Source: Nissolia schottii (taxonomy: Eukaryota; Streptophyta; Magnoliopsida; Fabales; Fabaceae). From it: a stretch of DNA of 64,000 nucleotides. Below, one piece after another: positions 52,794 to 63,506 of the stretch. The stretch covers positions 542,097-606,096 of the forward strand of contig QANU01073111.1 of the NCBI GenBank assembly GCA_003254905.1. Reading direction: 5' to 3'. A model generated the notes under the pieces. It was not told where the DNA came from. It did no database searches and was given only the letters and a program-made list of their open reading frames with translations. Each line of letters opens with the position of its first letter. Positions within the stretch are counted from its first letter, which is position 1. The position numbers and the translations under genes were made by a program.

Positions 52794-53166
52794 TATGCGT
52801 GTAAGGTTATCAAACTCGAGAGTTTAAGTAAACTCGTGGAGCCTCCGTAAACTCGGATCGTAAACTCGTACGAGTTTACCTATTATTAAAAAAATGTTAA
52901 AAAAATATTTTAAAAAACTATTATGCTAGAAAAATATATTTAGCAAAACTTGAAATTCATAAATACTTTTAACTCCCTAACAAAGCACAAATAAAGATGA
53001 AATATATGAGTTTTAAGTTCAATTCATACATAATACATAATACATATGTTTGAACCACAACATATCCTCCCCCACATAAACTTAATGACAAGCAAAATAT
53101 ATCAACACAAGAGAGAGAGGCGGTGTATTGAGCAACCAATATAGCAAATGTATATAAAGAATAATG

Positions 53167-53480
53167 TCACTCATTCTTGACAGAAGTAGCATGCTTCGAG
53201 TCGACAGCCTTTGTTTCTGGAACAATGTCACTCACTCAAGCTTGGTGATGACTTCGAGGAGCATGCCATTTGTTTTTGGAACCTTCAAGAACACAAATAC
53301 CAAGGAGATGACACACACAACAACATAAAAATCGAAGATACCAGCAAGGCCCATAATACTGAACATCACAATAAGCGAGTATGTGATGATGATGTCTCCA
53401 ATCCAAAACACTAAAGCACAGATAGCGATGCAGAGGCCACGCACCCTGGAAGGAAAGATCTCTAAGCAAAGGATGAAATA
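53167..53480 (-). pseudogene. Tonoplast sugar transporter (TST/TMT) 3' exon fragment
   Basis: Minus-strand translation gives FILCLEIFPSRVRGLCIAIC, ALVFWIGDIIITYSLIVMFS, FDFYVVVCVISLVFVFLKVP and KTNGMLLEVITKLE, closely matching the last transmembrane part of tonoplast monosaccharide transporters (remembered SEIFPTRVRGLCIAICALVF and VPETKGMPLEVI). Further along, in another frame, ETKAVDSKHATSVKNE ends at a TGA at 53169-53167, resembling the natural C-terminus, so the captured piece reaches the donor gene's stop. Changes include Ser to Leu before EIFP, Glu to Lys in VPETKG, and a frame change near the end. It lacks the rest of the carrier and cannot transport. Confidence 0.75.
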
Positions 53481-53499
53481 CATACGATGAATTAGCGAC

Positions 53500-53575
53500 G
53501 GAGCACGACGAAGGAGCACGACGAAGGAGCACAACGGAGCACGATGGCACGACGGAGCACGATTACAAGCACAAC
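53500..53575. repeat. Short GGAGCACGACGAA tandem repeat
   Basis: Four to five imperfect copies of a 13-15-base unit (ACGGAGCACGACGAAGG) adjoin the captured transporter fragment inside the hAT-like element. Confidence 0.8.
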
Positions 53576-53951
53576 TGTGAATGACAACTCTGAAACACTA
53601 AACAACTTAAATCTATAAACTCAGAGACGTGCAAAATGACGATGCCGTTTTGCTTGTTTTGTCCTTAAAAAAAACCCACAATTTGGTAAACTCACGAACT
53701 CGGTAGTAAACTCGCGATTTATGCGAGTTTACCGGAGTTTATCCAAAATCGAGTTTACATGTGAGTTAGCTCGATTTTACTACCTAAGAATGTAAACTCG
53801 TATGAGTTTACGAGTTAACACGTGATTTTGATAACCATGTATGCGTGAGTAAGTTGACTTACTTATGAATTAAACGACAGTATACTAATAAAATTGGTGC
53901 TATTTTAGGATTTGATTCCATTAGCTGCTTCTAAGTAGTGGAGCATCCACT

Positions 53952-54238
53952 CACTACAATAGTTTTCCCTATCAGATAATTATTTGCTCTTGGCATTGTG
54001 AAAGGGCCACCGATGTTGGAGGACTCTATTTTTCCCACATGTGAATCGACTTCCGTCGGTTTATACCAGTGGTAATTACTGTCGGATGTCATTATCTGAC
54101 AGTAAATCGATTACCATCGAGCACTTTATGGCCGACTCGACGTCTGACGTTGATGCCGATGGTAAGGTCAAAAGTCGACAATAACAGTACAAATTTCTGA
54201 AGGTAACTCTGACGGTAATGAGTTATTTTCTTGTAGTG
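53952..54238. mobile_element. CACTA-type (En/Spm) MITE
   Basis: The 287-bp unit starts CACTACAATAGTTTTCCC and ends, inverted, CACTACAAGAAAATAACTC. CACTACAA tips are diagnostic of the CACTA superfamily. The interior has inverted sub-repeats with ACCATCGGC / GACTCGACG words. Three-base flanks (ACT at left, AGT at right) do not match as direct repeats, so the duplication may have mutated. Confidence 0.75.
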
Positions 54239-54372
54239 AGTGGGGCATGTTTTCCCGTTTTGTTGGGATCGAGACACCACGGTTAGTTATTACCTCAGGT
54301 GTGCATCGGGTGTGCAATAAACTGTTGTGCAATAATTAGGGTTCATAATAAAATTATTCATTTGTATATAAG

Positions 54373-55816
54373 TGATAAGTGTCATATTTTGGTATGTTCA
54401 TAAGTTAAAATGACACATATCTTCATTGTTTATGAATTTACTAACCAATTTCCCCAATTTTGTGTAAATTTAGTATAGTTAAGAGAATTCATATTTATTT
54501 TGTGTATTAATGCCATTCTTGTCAATTTTCCATATAGATCAGAGACATGAATCAAAAGAGTTACACAACAGGAATTACTGCTGACTTTGCCACAGATTTT
54601 GCACCAAGATGGAGATTGAATCTCAATTTGATTTCAACTACAAAGTTGTAGATCTTTCTCTTAGCTTTAAATTTAGATTTGAATCACCTCAATTCGAAAT
54701 CTGTAGCCCAAGTTATAGCAATTTTACTAACCGTTGTGCATACAAATCTACTAAGCGGTTGTACCAAATCGCTGAGCGGCCTCTGAAATTGCTTAAGGCT
54801 GAAGAAACTTCACGTTGAAGCAATCCTTAAATCGCCTAGGCCGCTCAGCGACCCCTGTAATCCATTGAGCGATCTAAACCTGAAAAACTCTATAAAAGAA
54901 GACCAAAACCGAGGCCTTGAGCATTCATTCAATTTTTTCCCATTTCCATTCAGAACAGAAGACAGAAAAAAGAGAGTTTAGAGCTTAGAGACTGAGAGGA
55001 AGTTAGAGAAGGAAGCCAAGAGAGGTCGAGGAACACGGCAGTACTCACCATGGTGGCGTGAAAACGTGTCATGGTGAACGTCCATTACCTTGTTCTTTGA
55101 TTTCCTCTTGTAAGATGGATTTATAATCCTCTTGTTGTTGGGATTTTGACAAGTATTATAGTTTGATTGTATCCATTTAACTCTTTTATGTATGAATCTA
55201 TAATATTCCATGATTTACATGATTTGACCCTATGTCTAATGCTTGTTTTAGATTAGCTACCTAAAGCATGACTTGGAATTTGATTGTTTGAGTGAGAACT
55301 GCATTCATTAAGTTGGAACTAGATTAAATCATCCAATAGTCCTAATTGCTAGAAATAGAGTTAGGGTTATTTGTCGTTTCAACATCTGAAACTATAAATC
55401 GGTTTGCTTTGTTAATTTGTGCAAGAGATTGACAAAATGACAAAGGGAATCAAGTGATCTTTTCATGCTTGAAAGAAATGATAAAGATAAGAACTGGTGG
55501 CGAGGAATCAATGGAATTGATAATTCATATGCATTGAGTAATGGATATATGAAAACTGTATTACGAGTTAATTCCCAACAAGCTTCCCTATCTGGTTTTC
55601 ACTCGGTGTCATTTTATCTTTTGTTACTTATTTATGTTAAATTCAATTTACCAATCACTCACCTGATTGTTTAATTAACAAACTCAAGAATTGCTTTATT
55701 CAACTCCCTGTGGATATGACTATACCCGACTATACTGCAATTGAATCCCTTGAGAATTTGAAAGCTGTAAAGAAGGATATATATAAAACGACGAGATTGT
55801 AATTAAGCTTTCAACA
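54373..55816 (+). mobile_element. Solo LTR of a retrotransposon (fossil), 1,444 bp
   Basis: Starts TGATAAGTGTCATATTTTGG and ends TTTCAACA, so has the TG...CA edges of an LTR, with a perfect 5-bp target duplication, ATAAG, at 54368-54372 and 55817-55821. A TATA box (CTCTATAAAAGA, near 54890) sets transcription left to right. No second LTR or internal genes are present, so it is a remnant of LTR-LTR recombination. The lineage is not certain (Ty3-type suspected). Age cannot be estimated from one LTR. Confidence 0.85.
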
Positions 55817-55821
55817 ATAAG

Positions 55822-57539
55822 TTATTTAGATTACATGACCAATAGTCTATGACACTGGTACTCATTGAACATATATGATACTTTGATATATTTACTCGCA
55901 GAAGAGGCAATAGATTTCTGCAAAGATTTGAAAACTGTTAGATTATTTGTTGAACATCATGTAATTAGTATTTTTTTTTCCGCAAATATTTTTCATTGGA
56001 GGTGTTATGAGATATTTAGACTAGTTGAGATATAACACGTAACTTTAACCTCAGTATGAGTTAGAGAACTTCAAAGATGGATGGACACGGTGATGATATC
56101 GATGGTATCCTTGATTTGATAGAAGTAATACTTACAAAAATCACTCTGTCAATTAACTCAGACTATGAATTATATGAGGTGATTAGAAGATAGATAACAT
56201 ATCAGAATATGGTTGAATTACCTCGTGGTATTTGAATTTTAAGATCAATTGAGTCACTTGTTATACCTATGAGGATGAGTCAAGTCACCTCAAGTTTAAA
56301 CAACCCATTTATTCATCTTGAGAATATGAGATACATGATCAATTCTTTGATATATTAAATTCGTAAGCTTGGACTATAACAAGAGGCAATATTTGAGACT
56401 TGGTGGAATACTAAATGTGAATACCTGTCCTAAGTGAATTTAGAACCATGTTATGCCAACATCGTTTTAGTATATTTATACCAAATAATCAATGAATAAT
56501 TCTGGATATAGCTTTCGTAATTTTACTTATTAATGCAAATACAAATTAATCTATATATTGTATCATTGGTTATAAACGTGGATGAGCTTGTGTAGAATAA
56601 GGAAAACTATTTTGTCTCTTTTCCTCCTAAGTTAGATAAAAAAGGAAGAAAAAAAATTGAACATGGGAGAAATGAATTTGTGCACCACATTCATTATTTA
56701 TTATTGAAATGGTATTAAAAATGATATAAAGTATTAAGACCCACAAAAATAAAAAGTGAATACGAATGTAGAGTACAAAATCATTTTCTCTGTGGTAAAA
56801 GTAAGAATTTCTCATTAAAAATGTGCCCTCAAGTTAGATAAAAATCACTAGTGAGCCCACTGGGTCCAATACATTTTCGAAATTCTATTTGTTTCTTTTC
56901 CCGCCATAAATTCAAGCGCTTTCTTGGTTATGGAATATTTGGACTGGCAATGGGCCCACACTTCAAGGCTATTTGATTATTTCTAATCATCCATATGTAT
57001 ACCAACCAATATAAAAATCAACTATCATATACTGGGTTACCAAAACACCCATAAAAAGACACATTATTTCCTTCTGTAGAAATCAAAATAAGTTTTTGAG
57101 ATTGAATTGAGTTTTTTGTATGAAAATTTTATAATATATATTTTTAATAAATCAAATAAATCCAAATATGCAGTATGTGCTAAGTTTCTCAAATGATAAT
57201 CAGCAAATAATATTTTTATGTAGATGCCTGTTATTTTTAAAATTTTCATTTAAAAGGCATCAACTTATTGGTTATCCGTGCTTTTTATCAAATAAGAAGT
57301 GAATGAAAAAGAGAAAAAGAAAAAAGGAAAAAGGAAAAAAAGATAGAGATAAAGAAGAGAAGAGTAGTTGGAACTTGGTAGGGGCATGATTATTTTGGGA
57401 GAAGAGAAATTGAAATTTGAACGAAGAGGGGAAAGGCGGGATAGTGAGAGGGGGGGCCACGCGTCTGCCTCCCTCACTCGGATTTTTCCGTTTGGCACTC
57501 TCTCTCTTGTCTTTTAAACCAAGCCAACCCATTTTACGA
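55822..57539. other. AT-rich intergenic DNA, nothing recognised
   Basis: No gene. A purine-rich tract at 57300-57450 precedes the 5' region of the NET4-like gene. Confidence 0.5.
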
Positions 57540-58665
57540 CCCACCTCTTTTCTGTTACTTCCCCATTTCATTCACCTTTTATCCTTTCTTGTGCCCATCC
57601 CTCCCTAATCCCTAGATTGATTCAGAGAAACCAGTACTCTAGGTTTTCTTTTTCGCTTCAAGCTCCCCACAGGTTAATTACTGATCTCACTCACTCAATT
57701 ACTTTCATGATTGGTGCTTGTATTCGCTTATGTGGATTCGGTTTAATTTCATCTCGATTGTTCAATTGACTCTGTGTGCTACGCGCTTTATTTTTTCTCA
57801 TGTGTCGAATTGAGTGAAAGTGTTTGTGCCTTTTTGTGTATGCATCGCGATCCCCTTTGTTTGAAAACTGCTATGCCCTAATTCAGAGCCTGATGTTTGT
57901 TTTAGGTTGAAGTACAAACTACTTTAATGAATTATGAACCTCGAAGGAGAGAGAGAGAGAGAGAGAAAGAGAGAGCAACTTGTGCTCACTTTGCTCCCTT
58001 TTAGGGTGTTGGTTCGACTAATAGTTTAAGCCGGGCTTCATTGATTATGGAGCTCGAGCTTTGGGTCTACTAATAGAGAAATGATCAAGGCTGTGTAATT
58101 CGTAAATAAACACAAAATTACTCAAAGTCTTGAAGGGCCTAAATAAGTGAACACTAGAGCGAGTGTGAGTGTGTGTGCCCGCGTGTCTTCAACTTATGCG
58201 AGTTTATGTACAAGTAGCAGACACTCTGGCAGGGCTAATGGATTAAGCAGGAAGTATGTAACTTTGTCCACTTGCACAAATGAGTTTTAGGTTCAATCAT
58301 TACATGAGACTAGAGACTCAAAATGTGCCAGATATATTTCTTTTGCTATTAATATTGGAATTTTAGGGTTGTCGAATTTTAGCAAAGAGATGGGTTTCTT
58401 CTGTACTTTGTGTAATATTGATGATATTATCTTATATTGACTTAATATTTCTGAAAAATAATGAGAAATAAAATAGCATTATGACTGGTTTTGCAATCTG
58501 GAATTATTATTCAAGGTTTAGGGTTCAAGGTCCAGGGTTTTGCAATCTATTTTTTTTTAGTTTATATAATTTGCATGACTTTTTCCTTGCTGCTTATGGT
58601 ACTGCAGATAGTTGATGATTGGATTGGAAATCTTATTCCTGTAAGGGATTTTTTTTCTTCTGCCC
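57540..58665 (+). promoter_or_regulatory. Probable 5' UTR exon and leader intron of NET4-like gene
   Basis: A likely noncoding first exon ends CTCCCCACAG at 57672 before GTTAAT. The leader intron carries a GA microsatellite (57944-57974) and ends in a polypyrimidine stretch with CCCATGCAG at 58664-58671. A small exon-like segment (58609-58641, between TACTGCAG and GTAAGG) could be alternatively used. No actin-binding NAB coding sequence (a WWWDSH-type motif) was found in any frame. Confidence 0.45.
57944..57974. repeat. (GA)n microsatellite
   Basis: GA dinucleotide run with one interruption, within the leader intron of the NET4-like gene. Confidence 0.9.
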
Positions 58666-60276
58666 ATGCAGGGTTCTTATCATAGATTCTACCCTCAACA
58701 TCAGATGGAAGGCTCTCATAATTCTGATTTCTACCAAGAGAGCCCATTGGTGACTCAAACTCCATATTATACGCCATATCCAAAGTCAACATTGCAGAAG
58801 TCTGACCTTCAACCTGTCAATATGGACTTCTCTCCAAGCTCAGGTGCTGATAGCTCTGTGGCTTCTGTGAAGGAGGGCGCTGGATCTTCCTCATCATCCT
58901 CGGATTCAGATCCAGAATCTTTTGGCCCATCTATAACCTGCTACCATGGCATGCCTGTGAATACTGATGGCAAAGGACTGCCTAAAGGTATTGAGCTGGA
59001 AGAAGAATTTCCTGATCTGGAGCAATTAAGTCATACACTTGGTGAGGAAAACACAGATGGTATATTGTGGCCTAGAGAGAATAGAAACTATGAAGAGTTG
59101 CTCAGAAAATTTTTAGAAACTGAGGAAGAGCTTAAAGTTTCCACCTCTAAGCTGCAGCTCTCAGAAAAGGAGATTTTCCTGTTGAAGAGTCAAATTGAGA
59201 AAAGTGAGGGTCAGCTAGACAGTGTGCGGAAAGAATTAAAACTGACAGAAGATGATCTTGAATATGAAAAAGGACAGGTACTGGAGTTGCAAAAACAAAC
59301 AGCTGATTTGGAAATTCATGTTCCCGATTGTTGCTACAAGATTGCAAAGTTGTTGGAACAGCTGGAGGTAGTTAAAGAACAGCTTAAGACATCAAATGAT
59401 GAAAATGCAAGGTTAAGAGAGGAACTCGGGAGTTGGTCATCTGGCACTCATGAGTTGCAAGGGCAGCTTGAAGTGGCACATAAAAATGTGGCCACATTAG
59501 AATGCCAGCTTGGTTCAGGGAAGAAGCAGATTCAGGAGCTGGAGGACAGGATTTCTTGGTACGAAGCTAATGCAACCAACTATGAGCTTGAGGTGCAAAA
59601 ATTGAAGGCGAAAGTGCTTGATGCCCAAGAACTGTTTTCTTTGGAGAAAGATCAGTTACATTCTGATATTCTAAGTTTGTCAGAGCAGAAAAAATGGCTG
59701 GGATCTAAGCTCAAGGAGTGGGAGTCTAGATGCAATGAATTAGAAAACAGATTAAGGCAATTTGAAGCTGAAAATTTGAAACTAGAAGAGCTGCATGCTA
59801 ATCAACAAGTGGTTTTGCAGGATGAAATCAGTTGTTTGAAGGAAGAACTCGGTCAGAGAAGGCATGATGTAGAAGCTGTTAATAAGGAATTTGACAGGTA
59901 TAAGCAAAAATATGACATGCTTATGACTGAAAGAGATGGGGCCAATGCTAAGATTCACACACTTATGGCTGAGGTAAGCTTTCGAGACAATCAAATTACA
60001 AATATGGAGAGAGAGATATTGCAGCTACATGCACAACAAAAAGAGCTGGTTTCAGTATCTGAAACTAGACTGAAATTAGTAAATGAGCTAAAACTGAAAG
60101 TGGAAGAACTTGAAAAAGAGGTGACTAGACAGAAAGTTGTGATCTCAGATAGGGCCGAGGAAAAGAGGGAGGCAATTCGGCAACTGTGCTTTTCAATTGA
60201 GCACTACAGGAGTGGATATCAAGAGCTTCTTCAAGCATTTACTGGGCACAAGCGTCATGCCGTTATAGCTTCCTAA
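58666..60276 (+). CDS. NETWORKED 4-like coiled-coil protein without NAB domain
   Basis: Single uninterrupted exon of 536 residues. The N-terminal 120 residues are Ser/Pro/Tyr-rich with an acidic Ser run (GSSSSSSDSDPESFGP at about 72-87). Residues about 130-500 are nearly continuous coiled coil (heptads such as YEELLRKFLETEEELKVSTS). The C-terminus EEKREAIRQLCFSIEHYRSG followed by YQELLQAFTGHKR is a hallmark of NET4/KIP1-like proteins, which link actin filaments to membranes. The actin-binding NAB domain expected at the N-terminus is missing. The ATG at 58666 overlaps an acceptor-like ATGCAG|GGT, so an upstream coding exon is possible, though none was found; Met14 (MEGSHNSD) is an alternative start. 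Without NAB the protein may only dimerise with partners. Confidence 0.75.
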   Translation: MQGSYHRFYPQHQMEGSHNSDFYQESPLVTQTPYYTPYPKSTLQKSDLQPVNMDFSPSSGADSSVASVKEGAGSSSSSSDSDPESFGPSITCYHGMPVNTDGKGLPKGIELEEEFPDLEQLSHTLGEENTDGILWPRENRNYEELLRKFLETEEELKVSTSKLQLSEKEIFLLKSQIEKSEGQLDSVRKELKLTEDDLEYEKGQVLELQKQTADLEIHVPDCCYKIAKLLEQLEVVKEQLKTSNDENARLREELGSWSSGTHELQGQLEVAHKNVATLECQLGSGKKQIQELEDRISWYEANATNYELEVQKLKAKVLDAQELFSLEKDQLHSDILSLSEQKKWLGSKLKEWESRCNELENRLRQFEAENLKLEELHANQQVVLQDEISCLKEELGQRRHDVEAVNKEFDRYKQKYDMLMTERDGANAKIHTLMAEVSFRDNQITNMEREILQLHAQQKELVSVSETRLKLVNELKLKVEELEKEVTRQKVVISDRAEEKREAIRQLCFSIEHYRSGYQELLQAFTGHKRHAVIAS

Positions 60277-61406
60277 GCTATATTAAGTTGTGTCTCATCT
60301 ATTTTGTTTGTTTTGTGGATCTTCGCGTATTATTAATTTTGTATGTCCTTCTCTTATCCCTGCATCTAAACATTACATAGTAGTAGTCTTTCTTTCTATC
60401 AAATTAAGGTCGAACAGTTCAATTGATAATTGATGTTGATGAAGTTTTTTATGTTCATTTTTCGTAGCCTAGATTTCTGGTGTTGAAAAAGGAGATATTT
60501 TCGTAGTCAGTCTATCAATTGAGTTTATGCCTGGAGAGTGGTGGCCTCAGAAGTATCAATTGTAAATTATCAGTACTATTTTAAAGCATATATGGAGTCA
60601 AATTAAATAGGGTAGTCCTAGTTTTATGCTAGTTACTTTCACATACATTGTCGAATGAACTTGAATGCAATCGTTCGTATGCCCGTACGGGAGCCAAACA
60701 ATGGGTGTTTTGCTTATAGCTCGCAAACTTGATTTTGAATAAATTTTGTAAATTTAATTTAGATTGAACGCAATTTTGATGTAAAATGTTTTATTTTTTG
60801 ATATTTTCATTTAAAAATAATCAAATTAAGATTATTTAAGTAGTGTTATCCTAATTCATTTTTAATTATATAATTTCCAAAAAAAAATACATATTAATAT
60901 TATTTTGTTCATTTTAATTTATATAATTTCATTTATTCCGATATTAATGTAGTGTAAAGTTTTACAATCGTAATTTAATTTAATTTTTTAAATCAAGTTC
61001 TAATAAATATTATTAATAATACTTATTCTATTCTTAATCATTTGTAATATTGTTATTTGTTAAAATATAAATATACATAATCTTTCAATAAAATTCTGTA
61101 TTCGATTCAATTAAAATAAATAAAGAGAAATATGTTGTCAGAAAATAAACATTTTCATTCAATATATATAACAGAACATATAAACAAAATTAGAAATATT
61201 GAAGTCACTCTAACTGGCTTTTGATCCAACTTCGAAGCAATAAATAGATGCTTAAACTCAAACCATGTTTGAGTAAAAATCAGAGTCAAAATGAGACAAA
61301 CAAATTTTTTGGCAAACAACCAAATATTCCTCACAATTAACTTTTGGGGAACTTCAAACGTGGTTTGTGGTTTTGGACCGCCAAATCAAACATGCTGTGT
61401 ATATGA
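60277..61406. other. Convergent 3' intergenic DNA, AT-rich
   Basis: Lies between the plus-strand NET4-like gene and the minus-strand EIF1AD gene and contains both 3' ends. The middle (60780-61150) is strongly AT-rich. No other feature supported. Confidence 0.6.
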
Positions 61407-62591
61407 TTAAGCATCTGTATCGGAACTGGATTCAGAATCTTCATCAGTTTGCACCTCAAAAGGTCTCATCCGGTTTGTATTGGCCTCCAATGGGGGTAGA
61501 CCATCATCATCGTCATCTTCATCACTTTTCTCCTTCTTGTTCTTCTCTTGTTGGGAGGTAGCCCTTCCATTTGAATCATCTAACATCCCAGATTTGAAAA
61601 TTTCAGGCCTACATGGAACAATGTTTGAAAAAGTGAGTGTATGATGCCCTATGATATGGTTATACCATTAGGAGAAACCACATAAAGTCCAAGTTTGATA
61701 TACACAAGTCTTATGATATGTATGATTATTGAACAGGGAAACCCAATGCAAGTTATAAAGCTCTATACATCAAAGCCGGAAACAAGAACACACCATTCCG
61801 GCGATTTCTGAAGTGCTCGAACTTGTTCAAAGAATAGCACTTGAGAAACAAGACATGCAACCTTACTACCTGATTCAAGAGCCTTTTCCTTTCCACTTTC
61901 ATCAACTATAACAAAGCTACCTGCACATTCATTCAGAAAGCAGCTTGGGTTAGTTGATAAGTGAAGTGGAGGCAGACCAAGAAACAAAACAACTCAAAAC
62001 CAAACACAATTCTATTTTTTGATCTCGTTGTTTCAACATCAAATTGCAAAATTCATTGGCGGATGAGTTAGAATTACATTACTACATACAATGAAGATAT
62101 AGTTCCCAAGCCAATTACATTTCTACATTACTAAATTGCAAACACCTTGAATTGTTGCTTACATAGGACAAACCTCGTTTTATCCACATGCTTTTCTGAA
62201 ATTTGGCCGGAAATAGAGCTAGGGATTTCTCACCACGTGAATCCATGACCTTGAGACAAAAATTCGTAGTGTAAACAAAAATAAGAACCATAGCCAAGTG
62301 ACTAAAACATCAATGCAAACTATCGTAGACGCAAACAAATAGTTCTTAGCAAAAAATATGACGTTGACAGGATATTTCTTTGTTTGATTTTATACAAGAT
62401 TTCACCTCAATCAATTCGCGATTGTCTTAGCACAAAAAAAAAATAAAAATGGAAGATTTAAAAGCAATAGTACCCACCTCGATGATATTGGAGCCTCGAA
62501 GAGAGACGACCTGCATGATGGTTTGGCCATCTTGAAGGGTAACGTGCTGTTCCTCCGTTGCCCTCTCCAAATTCTTCCTTCCTCCTCTCAT
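61407..62591 (-). CDS. EIF1AD: EIF1AD homologue (eIF1A-like OB-fold RNA-binding protein)
   Basis: Exons on minus: 62591-62478, 62249-62174, 61920-61794 and 61608-61407 (TAA), with consistent phases, give 172 residues, the expected size. The start is MRGGRKNLERATEEQHVTLQ. The S1/eIF1A-type OB fold spans about 15-105: IMQVVSLRGSNIIEVMDSRG, KSLALFPAKFQKSMWIKRGS, FVIVDESGKEKALESGSKVA and LVSQVLFFEQVRALQKSPEW. The tail is acidic and disordered (KSDEDDDDGLPPLEANTNRM, then TDEDSESSSDTDA). The family is conserved in eukaryotes and linked to small-subunit biogenesis or translation; the plant role is inferred. The ATG lies about 630 bases from the first CACGTG box of the divergent neighbour. Confidence 0.93.
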
Positions 62592-63220
62592 GGCAGTGGC
62601 ACTTCCCCTAAACCCTAATTTTGCACACCAAAGAATGGTGGTTTGTTAGAACTTGGAAGTATCTCGTGCGTGTGCCTTGCATAATGGGTTGGGCTAGACG
62701 GCCCATTTTGAGGTGTTCAAAACTATCATCTTGGCCCAACCACGGGTTGCTTTACAAAAGAGAACCTGAACCGGGTGAGTTCGGTAAAAATAATCCAGAA
62801 CTAATTGGTCCAATTCTTTTATCATCTCAGCCAACCTTTTTTGTTGGTTCGGCCGAGTTACTTGTGATGGAAAAAAAAGAATGTGTTACTCATGGACCAA
62901 AATAAGAAAGCAGTTTTCCAAGTGAGGAAAATGAAATTTTGTTTTATTCAACAGCTAGGTGATATAATATATTATAGCATATGAATTGTACTATTTGATG
63001 GCTAACTTCGAAGGCCGTGCCTTGCAAGTAGTAGACACTTATCTTCTTCTTGTTGCCGTATTCAACTTGTTTGTAATCGCAGGCGCACCCCGGGTCAAAT
63101 TTTCTCACCCTTCTTTGGTTTAATTTGTTTTGTTGAGACAATTGACAATTTGAGCAGACGAAGATGACAGCTTGAAAAACGTAACGTAATTTTGTGCGCA
63201 TTCCAATTCCAATTTTCAAA
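62592..63220. other. Divergent intergenic region
   Basis: Shared upstream DNA of the EIF1AD gene (minus) and the terminal gene (plus). AACCCTAATTTTG near 62612 is close to a telo-box. No gene supported here. Confidence 0.5.
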
Positions 63221-63400
63221 CACGTGACCACCTCCTGTGTTGCCCAATAGCCAAGTTAGGCATATAAACTATCAACCAATAATCTCGAATGCTCTGTCAC
63301 GTGCTAGAAACACGCCACGTGTGCATCTGGAGCATGGTTCTGACACGTGGCGTGGTGGTAGGTCGGCCTCACTCTTCTCCCAGCCTCTTATAAATATCCA
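63221..63400 (+). promoter_or_regulatory. Promoter with four CACGTG (G-box/ABRE) motifs and TATA box
   Basis: CACGTG occurs at 63221-63226, 63298-63303, 63316-63321 and 63344-63349; the last two read GCCACGTGTG and GACACGTGGC, strong ABA-response/bZIP or bHLH site forms. A TATA box (CTTATAAATA) lies at about 63387-63396, about 110 bases upstream of the ATG at 63507. Dense G-boxes suggest control by ABA, light or PIF-type bHLH factors. Confidence 0.8.
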
Positions 63401-63506
63401 CATCCCCTCTTTCAGACATTTCAACAAACACAGAAACTAGAAATAGAATTCAAAAATACCTTCAAGCCCGGAACTTTATCGAATCCCAGAACCAAAAAAA
63501 AAATCC

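Larger units (their letters stand above)
52802..53839. mobile_element. hAT-like non-autonomous element with captured sugar transporter exon
   Basis: The 1,038-bp unit is flanked by a perfect 8-bp duplication, TATGCGTG, at 52794-52801 and 53840-53847, the size expected for the hAT superfamily. Ends are TAAGGTTATCAAACTC at left and, inverted, CATGGTTATCAAAATC at right. Subterminal DNA on both sides is crowded with GTAAACTCG / CGAGTTTAC words, partly palindromic (GTAAACTCGTACGAGTTTAC). No transposase is present. The centre holds a fragment of a tonoplast monosaccharide transporter gene on the minus strand. Confidence 0.85.
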
